DNA from: Rhodocyclaceae bacterium
GTDB lineage: Bacteria; Pseudomonadota; Gammaproteobacteria; Burkholderiales; Rhodocyclaceae
Length of the DNA stretch: 64,000 nt
Assembly (NCBI GenBank): GCA_006218025.1
Contig: VBWA01000014.1
Coordinates: 22,564-86,563, forward strand
Reading direction: 5' to 3'
Part shown: one piece after another, positions 35,891 through 47,628 of the stretch
Numbering within the stretch: the stretch's first letter is position 1
Layout: the number at the start of each line of letters is the position of its first letter
The notes under the pieces: model-generated
The model's input: only the letters and a program-made list of their open reading frames with translations
Told to the model about the DNA's origin: nothing
The model's database searches: none
Program-made: the position numbers and the translations under genes

Positions 35891-37867
35891 ATGGCTGTCA
35901 CCCCCACCTACGACGAATCTTCCTTCCGTGTCCTCAAGGGACTGGAGCCGGTGCGCGAGCGCCCCGGCATGTACACCCGCACCGACTCGCCGGCCCACAT
36001 CATTCAGGAAGTCATCGACAACTCCGCCGACGAAGCTCTGGGCGGGCATGCGAAGAACCTGCACGTCCTGCTTCACCTCGATGGCTCGATCACCGTGACC
36101 GACGACGGCCGCGGCATTCCCGTCGGCCTTCATCCCGACGAGAAGATCCCGGTCGTGGTGCTGGCCTTCACCCGGCTCCATGCCGGCGGCAAGTTCGACA
36201 AGAACACCGGAACCTCCGCCTACGCCTTTTCCGGCGGCCTGCACGGCGTCGGCGTCGCCGTCACCAATGCGCTGTCCACCCGCGTTTCGGTCGAGGTGCG
36301 GCGCGAGGGAAAAATCTGGGCCATCGAATTCTCCGGCGGCGGCGAGAAAGTCGGCGCGCTGGCGGACATGGGTGCTTGCGGCCGCCAGAGCGGCACCCGC
36401 GTGCGCGTCTGGCCCGATCCGAAGTACTTCGACGTACCCAAAGTTCCGCCGGCTGAACTGGAACGCCTGCTGCGCTCCAAAGCCGTGCTGCTGCCCGGCG
36501 TCAAAGTGCGCCTCGACATCGAACAGGCCGACGGCAGCGTCCAATCCAAGACCTGGAGCTACCCCGACGGCCTCGCCGGCTACCTGACGGAACAGGCCGG
36601 CAATGCCGAGGCTGTGGCGCCGCTCTACGCTGCCGAGAAATACGCCGACGCCGACCATGCCGATTTCGCTGCCGGCGAAGGCGCGGCCTGGGCCATCGGC
36701 TGGCATGTCGATGCGGTGGCGTCCGAGTCCTATGTCAATCTGATTCCGACGGTCGCCGGCGGCACGCACGAGGCCGGCCTGCGCGCCGGCGCCTTCGAGG
36801 CCGTCAAGTCCTTCATCGAACACCGCGCTCTGCTGCCGCGCGGCGTCAAGCTACAGCAGGACGACGTCTGCAGCCGCATGGCCTATGTCCTCTCGGCGCG
36901 CATTCTCGATCCGCAGTTTCAGGGCCAGGTGAAGGAAAAGCTCAACTCGCGCGAGGCGGTGAAGCTGGTCTCCAGCATGGTCCGCGACCCCTTCGAGATA
37001 TGGCTCAACCAGCACGTCGAGGCGGGCAAGGCGATTGCCGAAATCTCGATACGACAGGCGCTGGCACGACAGAAGAATGCGCAGAAGGTCGAAAAGCGCA
37101 AGCAGTCCGGCGTCGCCGTGCTGCCGGGCAAGCTCTCCGATTGCGAATCGACCGACATTGCCGAAAACGAACTCTTCCTGGTCGAGGGCGATTCCGCCGG
37201 CGGCTCGGCCAAGATGGCGCGCAACAAGGAAACCCAGGCCATCCTGCCCTTGCGCGGCAAGGTGCTGAACTCATGGGAAGTCGAGGCTGGGCGCCTGTTC
37301 GCCAACAACGAAATCCACGACATCGCCGTGGCGCTCGGCGTCGACCCGCATCGCCCGGAAGATACACCCGACCTCTCCGGCCTGCGCTACGGCAAGCTGA
37401 TCATCATGTCGGATGCGGACGTCGACGGCGCGCACATCCAGACCCTGCTGCTGACCCTGTTCTACCGCCACTTTCCGGCCCTGATCCGTCATGGCCATAT
37501 CTATATCGCGCAGCCGCCGCTCTACCGCATCGACGTTCCCGCCTCGGGCAAGAAACGTCCGGCACGCCGGCTCTACGCGCTGGACGACGGCGAACTGGTC
37601 GCCATCAAGGACCGCCTGATCAAGGAAGGCATTCGCGAAGATGCCGTCGAGGTGGGCCGCTTCAAGGGCCTGGGCGAGATGAATCCCGACCAGTTGCGCG
37701 AGACCGCAATGGCGCCGGCGACCCGCCGCGTGCTGCCGGTCGTCGATCTGCCCGGCGCCGACGAAGCCACCCTGAAACTTTTCAACCTGCTCATGGGCAA
37801 GGGCGAAGCATCTTCGCGCCGGGCCTGGATGGAAGAAAAGGGCCATCTGATCGAAGCCGATATTTGA
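35891..37867 (+). CDS. parE: DNA topoisomerase IV subunit B
   Basis: 658 residues. GHKL ATPase (RPGMYTRTDSPAHIIQEVID; DDGRGIPVGLHPDE; FSGGLHGVGVAVTNAL), the transducer, and the TOPRIM domain (LVEGDSAGGSAKMARNKETQ; PLRGKVLNSWEVE; IMSDADVDGAHIQTLLLTL). Length and the lack of the GyrB insert, plus the neighbouring parC, identify ParE. It decatenates daughter chromosomes with ParC, using ATP. Confidence 0.96.
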   Translation: MAVTPTYDESSFRVLKGLEPVRERPGMYTRTDSPAHIIQEVIDNSADEALGGHAKNLHVLLHLDGSITVTDDGRGIPVGLHPDEKIPVVVLAFTRLHAGGKFDKNTGTSAYAFSGGLHGVGVAVTNALSTRVSVEVRREGKIWAIEFSGGGEKVGALADMGACGRQSGTRVRVWPDPKYFDVPKVPPAELERLLRSKAVLLPGVKVRLDIEQADGSVQSKTWSYPDGLAGYLTEQAGNAEAVAPLYAAEKYADADHADFAAGEGAAWAIGWHVDAVASESYVNLIPTVAGGTHEAGLRAGAFEAVKSFIEHRALLPRGVKLQQDDVCSRMAYVLSARILDPQFQGQVKEKLNSREAVKLVSSMVRDPFEIWLNQHVEAGKAIAEISIRQALARQKNAQKVEKRKQSGVAVLPGKLSDCESTDIAENELFLVEGDSAGGSAKMARNKETQAILPLRGKVLNSWEVEAGRLFANNEIHDIAVALGVDPHRPEDTPDLSGLRYGKLIIMSDADVDGAHIQTLLLTLFYRHFPALIRHGHIYIAQPPLYRIDVPASGKKRPARRLYALDDGELVAIKDRLIKEGIREDAVEVGRFKGLGEMNPDQLRETAMAPATRRVLPVVDLPGADEATLKLFNLLMGKGEASSRRAWMEEKGHLIEADI

Positions 37868-37888
37868 GAACCTGTTTCTGCAGAAGAC

Positions 37889-40282
<2,394 letters not shown>

Positions 40283-40359
40283 TGCTAGAATCTTTCGAAA
40301 CTGGTCTATCGGTATCCGCCCGTTGTGTTCCCGGATGACTGCCGCCCACGGAGAATAAA

Positions 40360-40497
40360 ATGCTTTTCATCCTCTACTACGTCCTCGCCATCGTCGTGCT
40401 GGTCATGCATTTCACCGGGTTTCTGGCGCGCAACAATCTGGAGTGGCTGATACTGGTGCTCGCCATCACGGTATTCCCGGCGGTTATCTATCTGTAG
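40360..40497 (+). CDS. Very small membrane protein (45 residues)
   Basis: 45 residues with GGAG seven bases before the ATG. Two hydrophobic stretches, LFILYYVLAIVVLVMHF and EWLILVLAITVFPAVIYL, are separated by a short polar turn (TGFLARNN), so it is likely a hairpin in the inner membrane. No family recognised. It lies 77 bp after parC and has its own promoter-like sequence. Judged real because ribosome-binding site, two clean helices and end position agree; expression is untested. Confidence 0.6.
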   Translation: MLFILYYVLAIVVLVMHFTGFLARNNLEWLILVLAITVFPAVIYL

Positions 40498-40545
40498 TTC
40501 GCAGGCTCCAATTCACCGTTGCCTGCCCGCGGTCTCGACACACCC

Positions 40546-40579
40546 GGGATTCCGCTTCGCGGCGGGCGAGCGGAATCCC
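40546..40579. terminator. Hairpin between the small membrane protein and thrC
   Basis: GGGATTCCGCT and AGCGGAATCCC form a perfect 11-bp stem with a 12-nt loop in the 159-bp convergent spacer. No T-run, so it could be a factor-dependent stop or an mRNA-stabilising end. Nothing else is evident in the spacer. Confidence 0.5.
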
Positions 40580-40656
40580 AGGTACGCAGAGCGCTCCAGC
40601 GCCAGCACGGTGCGTCCCGTTGGGAACTTTCGTCAGCGTCCGTCAGCGGCACCCGC

Positions 40657-42081
40657 TCAGCATTCGCGGATGATGATCTTCTTGATCTGATCCACCTTCG
40701 CGTCGACCAGTTCGACGCGTTGCGGCAGGTTTTCCAGACCCTCGAGTTCCGCCGGCCGCACCGGATCGCGGCCCAGGGCTTCCCGTATCGTTTCCGCGAA
40801 CTTGACCGGCTGGGCAGTCTCCAGCACGATCATCGCCTCGCCCGCAACACGGTGCTCCCGCGCCACCTTGACGCCGTCGGCCGTATGCGTGTCGATCATC
40901 AGCCCGTAGCGTTCCCAGACATCGCGTATCGTCGCCAGGCGATCGGCGTGTGAACTGCAGCCGGAGACGAAACCGTAGTCCGCCACCCTTGCGGCGAACG
41001 GACCGCCGGCCAGGCTGAAACTGCCGCCGGCATCGACCTCGCGCCACAACTGGCGCACCATCGCCGCGTCGCGGCCGACCAGGTCGAAAACAAAGCGCTC
41101 GAAATTCGACGCCTTCGAAATGTCCATCGACGGACTCGACGTAACGTGCGTTTCCACCGTCGTTCTCGGCCGATAGACGCCGCTGCGGAAGAACTCGTCG
41201 AGCACGTCGTTCTCATTGGTGGCGAGCACCAGGCGGTCGATCGGCAAGCCCATCATGCGTGCGATGTGGCCGGCGCAGATGTTTCCGAAGTTGCCCGACG
41301 GCACGCTGAAGGCCACAGACTCCGCATTGGATCGGGTGGCCTCGAAATAGCCCTTGAAGTAATAGACGATCTGCGCCGCGACGCGCGCCCAGTTGATCGA
41401 GTTCACCGCGCCGATTTTGTACTTCGCCTTGAATCCGGCGTCGTTGGACACCGCCTTGACGATGTCCTGGGCGTCGTCGAACATGCCGCGTACGGCGATG
41501 TTGAATATGTTCGCATCCTGCAGGGAATACATCTGCGCGCGCTGGAAGGCGCTCATGCGGCCCTCGGGCGAGAGCATGAAGACGCGGACATTGTGCTTGC
41601 CGCGCATCGCGTATTCCGCCGCCGATCCGGTATCGCCGGAGGTCGCTCCGAGGATGTTGATGGTCTCGCCGCGCTGGTCCAGCACGTACTCGAACAGGTT
41701 GCCGAGCAACTGCATGGCCATGTCCTTGAACGCCAGCGTCGGCCCGTTGGACAGCTCAAGCAGATGGAAATCCGGCTCCAGCAATGTCAGCGGCACGATC
41801 TCGCGGGCCTTGGCCGGGTCGCGGCTCCAGCGATAGGTTTGCGCCGTGTAGGTCTTGTCGCAGATCGCCTTGAGGTCCGCCGCCGGAATGTCGGTGATGA
41901 ACAGGCTCAGGATGCGGTACGCGAGCTCCGCGTAGGACAAGCCGCGCCATTCCTCGAGTAGCCCGGCCACCTGCGGATAGGACTCAGGCAGGTAAAGCCC
42001 GCCGTCGGGCGCGAGGCCGCCGAGCAGGATGTCGCAGAAGGACTGGCGCTCGGCGTGGCCGCGGGTGCTGAGGTACTTCAT
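40657..42081 (-). CDS. thrC: Threonine synthase
   Basis: 474 residues, the long proteobacterial form. PLP lysine in GPTLAFKDMAMQLLGNLFEY; STRGHAERQSFCDILLGGLAPDGGLYLP and ILGATSGDTGSAAEYAMRG are spaced family motifs. It converts O-phosphohomoserine to threonine. It starts one base after hom, the usual hom-thrC arrangement of betaproteobacteria; thrB is not adjacent. Confidence 0.97.
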   Translation of the reverse strand: MKYLSTRGHAERQSFCDILLGGLAPDGGLYLPESYPQVAGLLEEWRGLSYAELAYRILSLFITDIPAADLKAICDKTYTAQTYRWSRDPAKAREIVPLTLLEPDFHLLELSNGPTLAFKDMAMQLLGNLFEYVLDQRGETINILGATSGDTGSAAEYAMRGKHNVRVFMLSPEGRMSAFQRAQMYSLQDANIFNIAVRGMFDDAQDIVKAVSNDAGFKAKYKIGAVNSINWARVAAQIVYYFKGYFEATRSNAESVAFSVPSGNFGNICAGHIARMMGLPIDRLVLATNENDVLDEFFRSGVYRPRTTVETHVTSSPSMDISKASNFERFVFDLVGRDAAMVRQLWREVDAGGSFSLAGGPFAARVADYGFVSGCSSHADRLATIRDVWERYGLMIDTHTADGVKVAREHRVAGEAMIVLETAQPVKFAETIREALGRDPVRPAELEGLENLPQRVELVDAKVDQIKKIIIREC

Positions 42082-42082
42082 G

Positions 42083-43393
42083 TCAGCCGAGTTCCTCCAT
42101 GCGCAGCCGAATCACCTTCTTCTTCACCACGGGCAGCGCCTCGATCTTCGCAATCGCGGCATCGACGTTCTTCTCGCGGGTGATGTGGGTCAGCATGATG
42201 ATGTCGGTCTGTGACTCGCCTTCGCCCGGTTCGCGCTGGATCATGGCGGCGGTGGAAATCTGCTGGTCGGCGAGGATGCGCGTGATGTCGGCCAGCACGC
42301 CCGGCTTGTCTTCCACCCGCAGTCTCAGGTAGTAGCTGGTTTCCACTTCGGACAGGGGCAGGATCGGCGTGTCCTCGACCGCGTCGGGCTGGAAGGCCAG
42401 GTGCGGCACGCGATGCTCGGGGTCAGCCGTGTGCATGCGCGTGACATCGACCAGATCGGCGATCACCGCCGAGGCGGTCGGCTCGGCACCGGCGCCCTTG
42501 CCGTAGTAAAGCGTGGCGCCTACCGCGTCGCCTTGCACCAGCACGGCATTCATAGCGCCTTCGACGTTGGCGATCAGGCGCTTGCTCGGAATCAGCGTCG
42601 GATGCACGCGCAGTTCCACGCCATCCGGACGCCGCCGGGTGATGCCGAGCAGCTTGATGCGATAGCCCAACTGCTCGGCGTACTTGATGTCGTCGGGGTC
42701 GAGCTGGCTGATGCCCTCGATGTGCGCCTTGTCGAACTGCATGCGGATACCGAAGGCCAGCGCCGAAAGGATGGTGATCTTGTGCGCGGCATCGATGCCC
42801 TCGATGTCGAAGGTCGGATCGGCTTCGGCATAGCCGAGGCGCTGCGCCTCCTTCAGCACGACATCGAAGGGCAGGCCCTTGTCGCGCATCTCGGAGAGGA
42901 TGAAGTTGGTGGTGCCGTTGATGATGCCGGCGATCCACTGGATGCGGTTGGCCGAGAGACCTTCGCGCAGCGCCTTGATGATGGGGATGCCGCCCGCCAC
43001 CGCCGCCTCGAAGCCGACCATGACGCCCTTCTCGTGGGCGGCAGCGAAGATCTCGTTGCCATGCACCGCGAGCAGGGCCTTGTTCGCCGTCACCACGTGC
43101 TTGCCGTTGGCGATGGCCTTCAGCACCAGTTCCTTGGCGATGCCGTAGCCGCCGATCAGCTCGACGACGATGTCGATTTCCGGGTCGCTCACCACCGAAA
43201 AGGCATCGTCCGTCACCTGGGCACGACCGGCCGTGACTTGCCTTGCCAGTTCGAGGTTCTTGTCCGCCACCCGGGTGATGCGGATCGGGCGCCCGGCGCG
43301 GCGTGTGATCTCGGCTTCGTTGCGCGCCAGCACGTTGAAGGTGCCGCCACCGACGGTGCCGATGCCGAGGAGTCCTACGTTCATTGGTTTCAT
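42083..43393 (-). CDS. hom: Homoserine dehydrogenase
   Basis: 436 residues from ATG 43393, which overlaps the upstream GNAT stop by ATGA; an internal ATG at 43384 is possible. NAD(P) motif VGLLGIGTVGGGTFNVL, catalytic segment GIINGTTNFILSEM, LGYAEADPTFDIEGIDAAHK, and a C-terminal ACT domain (RVEDKPGVLADITRILAD) for feedback regulation. Shared step of threonine and methionine synthesis. Co-transcribed with thrC. Confidence 0.97.
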   Translation of the reverse strand: MKPMNVGLLGIGTVGGGTFNVLARNEAEITRRAGRPIRITRVADKNLELARQVTAGRAQVTDDAFSVVSDPEIDIVVELIGGYGIAKELVLKAIANGKHVVTANKALLAVHGNEIFAAAHEKGVMVGFEAAVAGGIPIIKALREGLSANRIQWIAGIINGTTNFILSEMRDKGLPFDVVLKEAQRLGYAEADPTFDIEGIDAAHKITILSALAFGIRMQFDKAHIEGISQLDPDDIKYAEQLGYRIKLLGITRRRPDGVELRVHPTLIPSKRLIANVEGAMNAVLVQGDAVGATLYYGKGAGAEPTASAVIADLVDVTRMHTADPEHRVPHLAFQPDAVEDTPILPLSEVETSYYLRLRVEDKPGVLADITRILADQQISTAAMIQREPGEGESQTDIIMLTHITREKNVDAAIAKIEALPVVKKKVIRLRMEELG

Positions 43394-43842
43394 TTCAAGT
43401 TTTTCCTGAAGCAGAAGGCCGGGATCACGAGACCTTCCCGAAAATAGAAGCGATGCGCCCCGGTACGCTGGGTTCCCGAGTCGAGCGCCAGCACATCGCA
43501 CTGCAAGTTCCGCGCATGTCGTTCCAGATGATGAAGCAATGCCCTGCCGATGCCCCGCGAGCGATGCGCTTCGTCGGTCACCAGATCATCGACATACAGC
43601 CGGCGCCCTTCATAGGTGTTCTCGATCACGCGCCACACCGCGACTCCCCTCACCGCCGTCTGTTCGGTCGCCACGCTCATGCGCGCGCCGTTGGCGAAGA
43701 CCGCACGCAGACGGGCGGCGTAGTCGGCGGGCAAGCCGGTGCGCAGCTGGCGGTGCACCGGCTCGGCGCGGGCAAGCCATGCCTTCTCGATCACGCTGCC
43801 ATCACTGCCGGTCACCTCGACCACCGGAAACTCAGTTGCCAT
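43390..43842 (-). CDS. GNAT family N-acetyltransferase
   Basis: About 150 residues if it begins at ATG 43842 (MATEFPVVEVTGSDG), which overlaps the aminotransferase stop by 11 bp. The acetyl-CoA motif is VDDLVTDEAHRSRGIGRALL, followed by LALDSGTQRTGAHRFYFREG, the usual GNAT ending. Substrate unknown. Its position between an alanine-type aminotransferase and hom suggests translation coupling rather than a known pathway link. Confidence 0.85.
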   Translation of the reverse strand: MATEFPVVEVTGSDGSVIEKAWLARAEPVHRQLRTGLPADYAARLRAVFANGARMSVATEQTAVRGVAVWRVIENTYEGRRLYVDDLVTDEAHRSRGIGRALLHHLERHARNLQCDVLALDSGTQRTGAHRFYFREGLVIPAFCFRKNLK

Positions 43843-45058
43843 AGCGCTTGCGATAGCTTTCGAGAAAGCGCGCAATACGGCCGATGGCCTCGCGCAGATC
43901 ATCCTCATGCGGCAGGAAGACCAGGCGGAAGTGATCGGGATGCGGCCAGTTGAAGCCCGTACCTTGCACCAGCAGCACTTTTTCCGTCACCAGCAATTCT
44001 TCGATGAAGTCCTGATCGTTGCTGATCGGGTACATCTTGGGATCGAGGCGCGGGAACATGTACAGCGTCGCCTTGGGCTTGACGCAGGTGACGCCCGGGA
44101 TGGCCGTTATCAGTTCGTGCGCCACGTCGCGCTGGCGACACATGCGCCCGCCGGGCGCCACGAGGTCATCGATGCTCTGATAGCCGCCCAGCGCCGTCTG
44201 GATGCCCCACTGCCCGGGAACATTGGCGCACAGGCGCATCGAGGCCAGCATGTCGAGGCCGTCGATGTAGTCGCGTGCATGTTTCTTTTCGCCGGAAACG
44301 ATCATCCATCCGGCGCGATAGCCGCAGGAGCGATAGTTCTTCGACAAGCCGTTGAAGGTGATGGTCAGCACATCCTCCGACAGGGCGGCGATCGAGGTAT
44401 GGGTCACCCCGTCGTAGAGCACCTTGTCATAGACCTCGTCGGCATAAATGATCAGATCGTTCTGCCGGGCGATTTCGATGATGTCCTTCAGCACCTCGTC
44501 GGGGTACACGGCTCCGGTCGGGTTGTTCGGATTGATGATGACGATGGCACGGGTCTGCGGCGTGATCTTGGCGCGAATGTCGTCCAGATCGGGCAGCCAG
44601 CCGGCGCCCTCGTCGCACAGATAGTGGCGCGGCGTGCCGCCGGAAAGACTCACGGCAGCGGTCCACAGCGGATAGTCGGGCGCGGGGACGAGGACTTCGT
44701 CGCCGGTGTCGAGCAGGGCATTCATGGCCATCACGATCAGCTCGGAGACACCGTTGCCGATGTAGATGTCATCGATCGTCACGCTCTTGATGTGCTTCTG
44801 CTGCGAGTAGTGCATCACCGCCTTGCGTGCGGAGAATATGCCCTTCGAATCGACATATCCGGCCGCGCCGGGCAGGTTGCGGATCATGTCCTGCTGGATC
44901 TCTTCTGGCGAATCGAAGCCGAACGCGGCGAGGTTGCCGATGTTCAGCTTGATGATCTTGTGGCCTTCCTCTTCCATCTGCCTGGCACGGGCGAGCACGG
45001 GCCCGCGGATGTCGTAGCAGACGTTGGCGAGCTTGGCGGATTTCGTAACGGGCTGCAT
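43832..45058 (-). CDS. alaA: Alanine-type PLP aminotransferase (AlaA/AlaT family)
   Basis: 408 residues from ATG 45058 with AAAGGA upstream. Fold-type I class I/II aminotransferase: YVDSKGIFSARKAVMHYS, IINPNNPTGAVYPDEVL, IIYADEVYDKVLYDG and the PLP lysine in FNGLSKNYRSCGYRAGW. The start YDIRGPVLARARQMEEEG is characteristic of AlaA. Forms alanine from pyruvate and glutamate. First gene of the unit leading to GNAT, hom and thrC. Confidence 0.93.
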   Translation of the reverse strand: MQPVTKSAKLANVCYDIRGPVLARARQMEEEGHKIIKLNIGNLAAFGFDSPEEIQQDMIRNLPGAAGYVDSKGIFSARKAVMHYSQQKHIKSVTIDDIYIGNGVSELIVMAMNALLDTGDEVLVPAPDYPLWTAAVSLSGGTPRHYLCDEGAGWLPDLDDIRAKITPQTRAIVIINPNNPTGAVYPDEVLKDIIEIARQNDLIIYADEVYDKVLYDGVTHTSIAALSEDVLTITFNGLSKNYRSCGYRAGWMIVSGEKKHARDYIDGLDMLASMRLCANVPGQWGIQTALGGYQSIDDLVAPGGRMCRQRDVAHELITAIPGVTCVKPKATLYMFPRLDPKMYPISNDQDFIEELLVTEKVLLVQGTGFNWPHPDHFRLVFLPHEDDLREAIGRIARFLESYRKRYGN

Positions 45059-45113
45059 GAGCAACCGTCCTTTCTGCGTGATGCCGACCCGGACGGGCGG
45101 CGTCGGTAAAATG

Positions 45114-45119
45114 TATAAT
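45114..45119 (+). promoter_or_regulatory. Candidate -10 for the aminoarabinose operon
   Basis: TATAAT preceded by TG (ATGTATAATG), about 109 bp before the Mth938-like gene in the 169-bp divergent spacer. No good -35 seen; an extended -10 promoter is possible. Confidence 0.45.
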
Positions 45120-45227
45120 GTTACCCAAGCCTATGCTGCACCGCAAATCCAGATTTGATGCGGCTTTCAGGCACTCCCGCCCTTCTCCGCTCCGTTGCCG
45201 ACCTCAGCTGCCAAACTCGCGCCCCGA

Positions 45228-45608
45228 ATGAAGCTGCATTCCACTGTCACCGCCGGCCAGCTTGCGATCACCGCCTACGATGCCGGATACATTGCTGTGA
45301 ATGGCCGCCGGCTGACGAAAAGCTTCCTCCTGACCCCGCAACGCCTGATCGAAGACTGGCCCCCCGCCTCGTTCGACAGCCTGACCGAAGCCGATCTGGG
45401 CGCGGTGGCGGAACTGGGTTGCCCCATCGTCCTGTTCGGCACCGGAACGCGCCAGCGTTTCCCCGCCCCGGTCCTGATGCGCCCGCTGATCGAGCGCCGC
45501 ATCGGCGTTGAGGTGATGGACAGCCATGCCGCCTGCCGCACCTACAACATCCTCATGGCCGAAGGGCGCGACGTGGCCGCCGCACTGATCATCGAATGCG
45601 CGAGTTGA
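45228..45608 (+). CDS. Mth938-like domain protein (DUF498/NDUFAF3 family)
   Basis: 126 residues from ATG 45228. Family features: YDAGYIAVNGRRLTKSFLLT, IVLFGTGTRQRFPAP and IGVEVMDSHAACRTYNILMA followed by the typical GRDVAAALII ending. The fold is known, the bacterial role is not; the eukaryotic relative is a complex I assembly factor. Its stop overlaps the arnT start, and it is the first gene of the lipid A modification operon here. Confidence 0.88.
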   Translation: MKLHSTVTAGQLAITAYDAGYIAVNGRRLTKSFLLTPQRLIEDWPPASFDSLTEADLGAVAELGCPIVLFGTGTRQRFPAPVLMRPLIERRIGVEVMDSHAACRTYNILMAEGRDVAAALIIECAS

Positions 45609-47260
45609 TCGAACTGCGCCGCGGGCCGCTGCTCGCGCTGCTGCTGGTCTTTGCCCTGGTCTGGTTCGGCACGCTCGAACATCGCCGCCTGATCAATCCC
45701 GACGAGGGCCGCTATTCGGAGATTCCGCGCGAGATGGTCGCCACCGGCGACTGGCTGACGCCGCGCCTGAACGGCATCAAGTACTTCGACAAACCGGCGC
45801 TGCAATACTGGGTCACGGCAACCGCCTTCACCGTATTTGGCGAGCATCACTGGACCGCAAGGCTTTGGCCGGCCCTGACCGGCTTTCTCGGCGTGCTCGT
45901 CACGGCCTTCGCCACGGCGAAGCTGTTCGGCCCCCAGGCCGGATTGATCGCCGGCGCGGTGCTGGCCGGCAGTGTGCTGTGGAATGTCATCGGCCACGTC
46001 AACACGCTGGACATGGGGGTCAGCTTCTTTCTCGCCGCAGCGGTGTTCGCCCTGTGCCTCGGGCAGCGCGACGGCGCGAGTTTGCGTGAGGATTCGCGTG
46101 AAAGTCGGCGCTGGCAGGACGCCGCCTGGGTGCTGCTGGCGCTTGCGGTGCTCTCCAAGGGCCTGATCGGCCTCGTGCTGCCGGCCGCCACCGTCGTCGC
46201 CTATGCCATCTGGCAGCGCGACTGGGGCTTCATCCTGCGCATCCGCCCCTTTCGCGGCCTGCTGATCCTGCTGGCCATTACCGCACCCTGGTTCATAGCG
46301 GTGTCGCTGGCCAATCCCGAATTCGCCCATTTCTTTTTTATCCACGAACACTTCGAGCGTTTCCTGACCAAGGCCCACGGCCGCTACCAGCCGATGTGGT
46401 ATTTCATCCCGATCCTGCTGCTCGGCATGCTGCCCTGGCTCAGCGGCCTTCTGCCGGGCCTGGCCGCGGGCTTCCGGCGCGAAGCGGGTCGCCGCTTCCA
46501 GCCGCAGCGCTTCCTGCTGGTCTGGGCCGTGCTGGTCTTCGTCTTCTTTTCCGCTTCGAGCTCCAAACTGGCCTCCTACATACTGCCGATCTTCCCGGCG
46601 CTCGCCGCACTGATCGGCCTGCATCTGGCAGGTTATGCCGTCTCCCGCCGCATCGAATGGCATGCCCTCCCGGCGATCGTCGTCGGCGGCGCCTGCCTGT
46701 TCCTGGTGCCTTACGTCACCCGCTTTGCCAGCGATAGGGTCCCGGTCGCGCTCTACGAGGCGTATCAGCCCTGGCTGTATGCGGGAGCCGGCACCCTGCT
46801 GCTGGGAGGGTTGGCGGCTTTCTGGCTGGGGCGACAGGGCCGCAGCGTGGCTGCCGTATGCACGCTTGCGTTCGGCGGCTTCGCCTTCGGGCAAGGCTTC
46901 CTGCTGGGCCACGACAAGCTGGGTACGGTCAATTCGGCGCACGACGTGGCGGCGGCGATCCGCCCGCTGGTGCCGCCCGACGCACCCTTTTTCAGCGTGG
47001 ATACCTACGACCAGAGCCTGCAGTTCTATCTCAAACGCACGACGACCATGGTCGCCTATCGTGACGAACTGGGCTTCGGCATCAGTCAGGAGCCGCAGAA
47101 GTTCATCCCCGACCTGGCCGGCTTCGAGCAGGCCTGGAGCGCGGCACCGGTCGCCTGGGCGCTGATGTCGCCGGTCACCTGGCAGGAGCTGAACAAGAAA
47201 GGATTGCCCATGACCGAAGTCATCCGCGACACGCGCCGCGTCATCGTGAGAAAGCCATGA
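45596..47260 (+). CDS. arnT: Aminoarabinose/undecaprenyl-phosphate glycosyltransferase, ArnT-like (GT39/83)
   Basis: 554 residues, about 12 membrane helices. The periplasmic catalytic loop INPDEGRYSEIPREMVATGD (Asp-Glu after the first helix) and FDKPALQYWVTA identify the family; FHHF-like FFIHEHFERFLTKAHGRYQP is also conserved. ArnT moves L-Ara4N from undecaprenyl phosphate to lipid A, giving cationic-peptide resistance. A hydrophilic loop SLREDSRESRRW carries a 24-bp repeat copy in a frame not used elsewhere. The operon context supports an Ara4N function. Confidence 0.9.
   Translation: MRELIELRRGPLLALLLVFALVWFGTLEHRRLINPDEGRYSEIPREMVATGDWLTPRLNGIKYFDKPALQYWVTATAFTVFGEHHWTARLWPALTGFLGVLVTAFATAKLFGPQAGLIAGAVLAGSVLWNVIGHVNTLDMGVSFFLAAAVFALCLGQRDGASLREDSRESRRWQDAAWVLLALAVLSKGLIGLVLPAATVVAYAIWQRDWGFILRIRPFRGLLILLAITAPWFIAVSLANPEFAHFFFIHEHFERFLTKAHGRYQPMWYFIPILLLGMLPWLSGLLPGLAAGFRREAGRRFQPQRFLLVWAVLVFVFFSASSSKLASYILPIFPALAALIGLHLAGYAVSRRIEWHALPAIVVGGACLFLVPYVTRFASDRVPVALYEAYQPWLYAGAGTLLLGGLAAFWLGRQGRSVAAVCTLAFGGFAFGQGFLLGHDKLGTVNSAHDVAAAIRPLVPPDAPFFSVDTYDQSLQFYLKRTTTMVAYRDELGFGISQEPQKFIPDLAGFEQAWSAAPVAWALMSPVTWQELNKKGLPMTEVIRDTRRVIVRKP
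46101..46124 (+). repeat. Dispersed 24-bp repeat, copy 9 (in arnT loop)
   Basis: AAAGTCGGCGCTGGC-AGG-ACGCCG; first 15 bases perfect, right part degenerate. Read here as ESRRW, a different frame from all other copies. Confidence 0.7.
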
Positions 47261-47628
47261 ACGCCGTCAGCTTCTCCCTGGTCCTCGCCGGCGTCCTGCT
47301 CAACGCAGCCGCGCAACTGTTCCTCAAAGCCGGCACCAACGCGGTCGGACATTTCGAGTTTCATGCCGACAACATTGTGCCGGTCGGCCTCAAGCTGGCC
47401 TTTCAGCCCTTCATCATGGGCGGCATGGCCTGCTATGCGGTGAGCCTGGTGCTCTGGATCATGGCGCTGTCGCGGGTTCCGGTGTCGATTGCCTACCCGA
47501 TGCTGTCGATCGGCTACGTGATCAACGCCTTTGTCGCCTGGCAGTGGTTTGGCGAAGCGCTGGCGGCACAGAAGCTGCTGGGCATCGGCTTCATCGTCGT
47601 CGGCGTGTTCCTGGTGGCAAGGTCATGA
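47257..47628 (+). CDS. SMR/EamA-type small membrane transporter (ArnE-like flippase subunit)
   Basis: 123 residues with four predicted helices (FSLVLAGVLLNAAAQLFLKA; FIMGGMACYAVSLVLWIMAL; IAYPMLSIGYVINAFVAWQW; LLGIGFIVVGVFLV). SLVLWIMALSRVPVSIAYPM is typical of the ArnE/ArnF and SMR group. In the Ara4N pathway ArnE-ArnF flip undecaprenyl-P-Ara4N; only one subunit is encoded here, so a homodimer or a distant partner is implied. ATGA overlaps on both sides. Confidence 0.85.
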   Translation: MNAVSFSLVLAGVLLNAAAQLFLKAGTNAVGHFEFHADNIVPVGLKLAFQPFIMGGMACYAVSLVLWIMALSRVPVSIAYPMLSIGYVINAFVAWQWFGEALAAQKLLGIGFIVVGVFLVARS

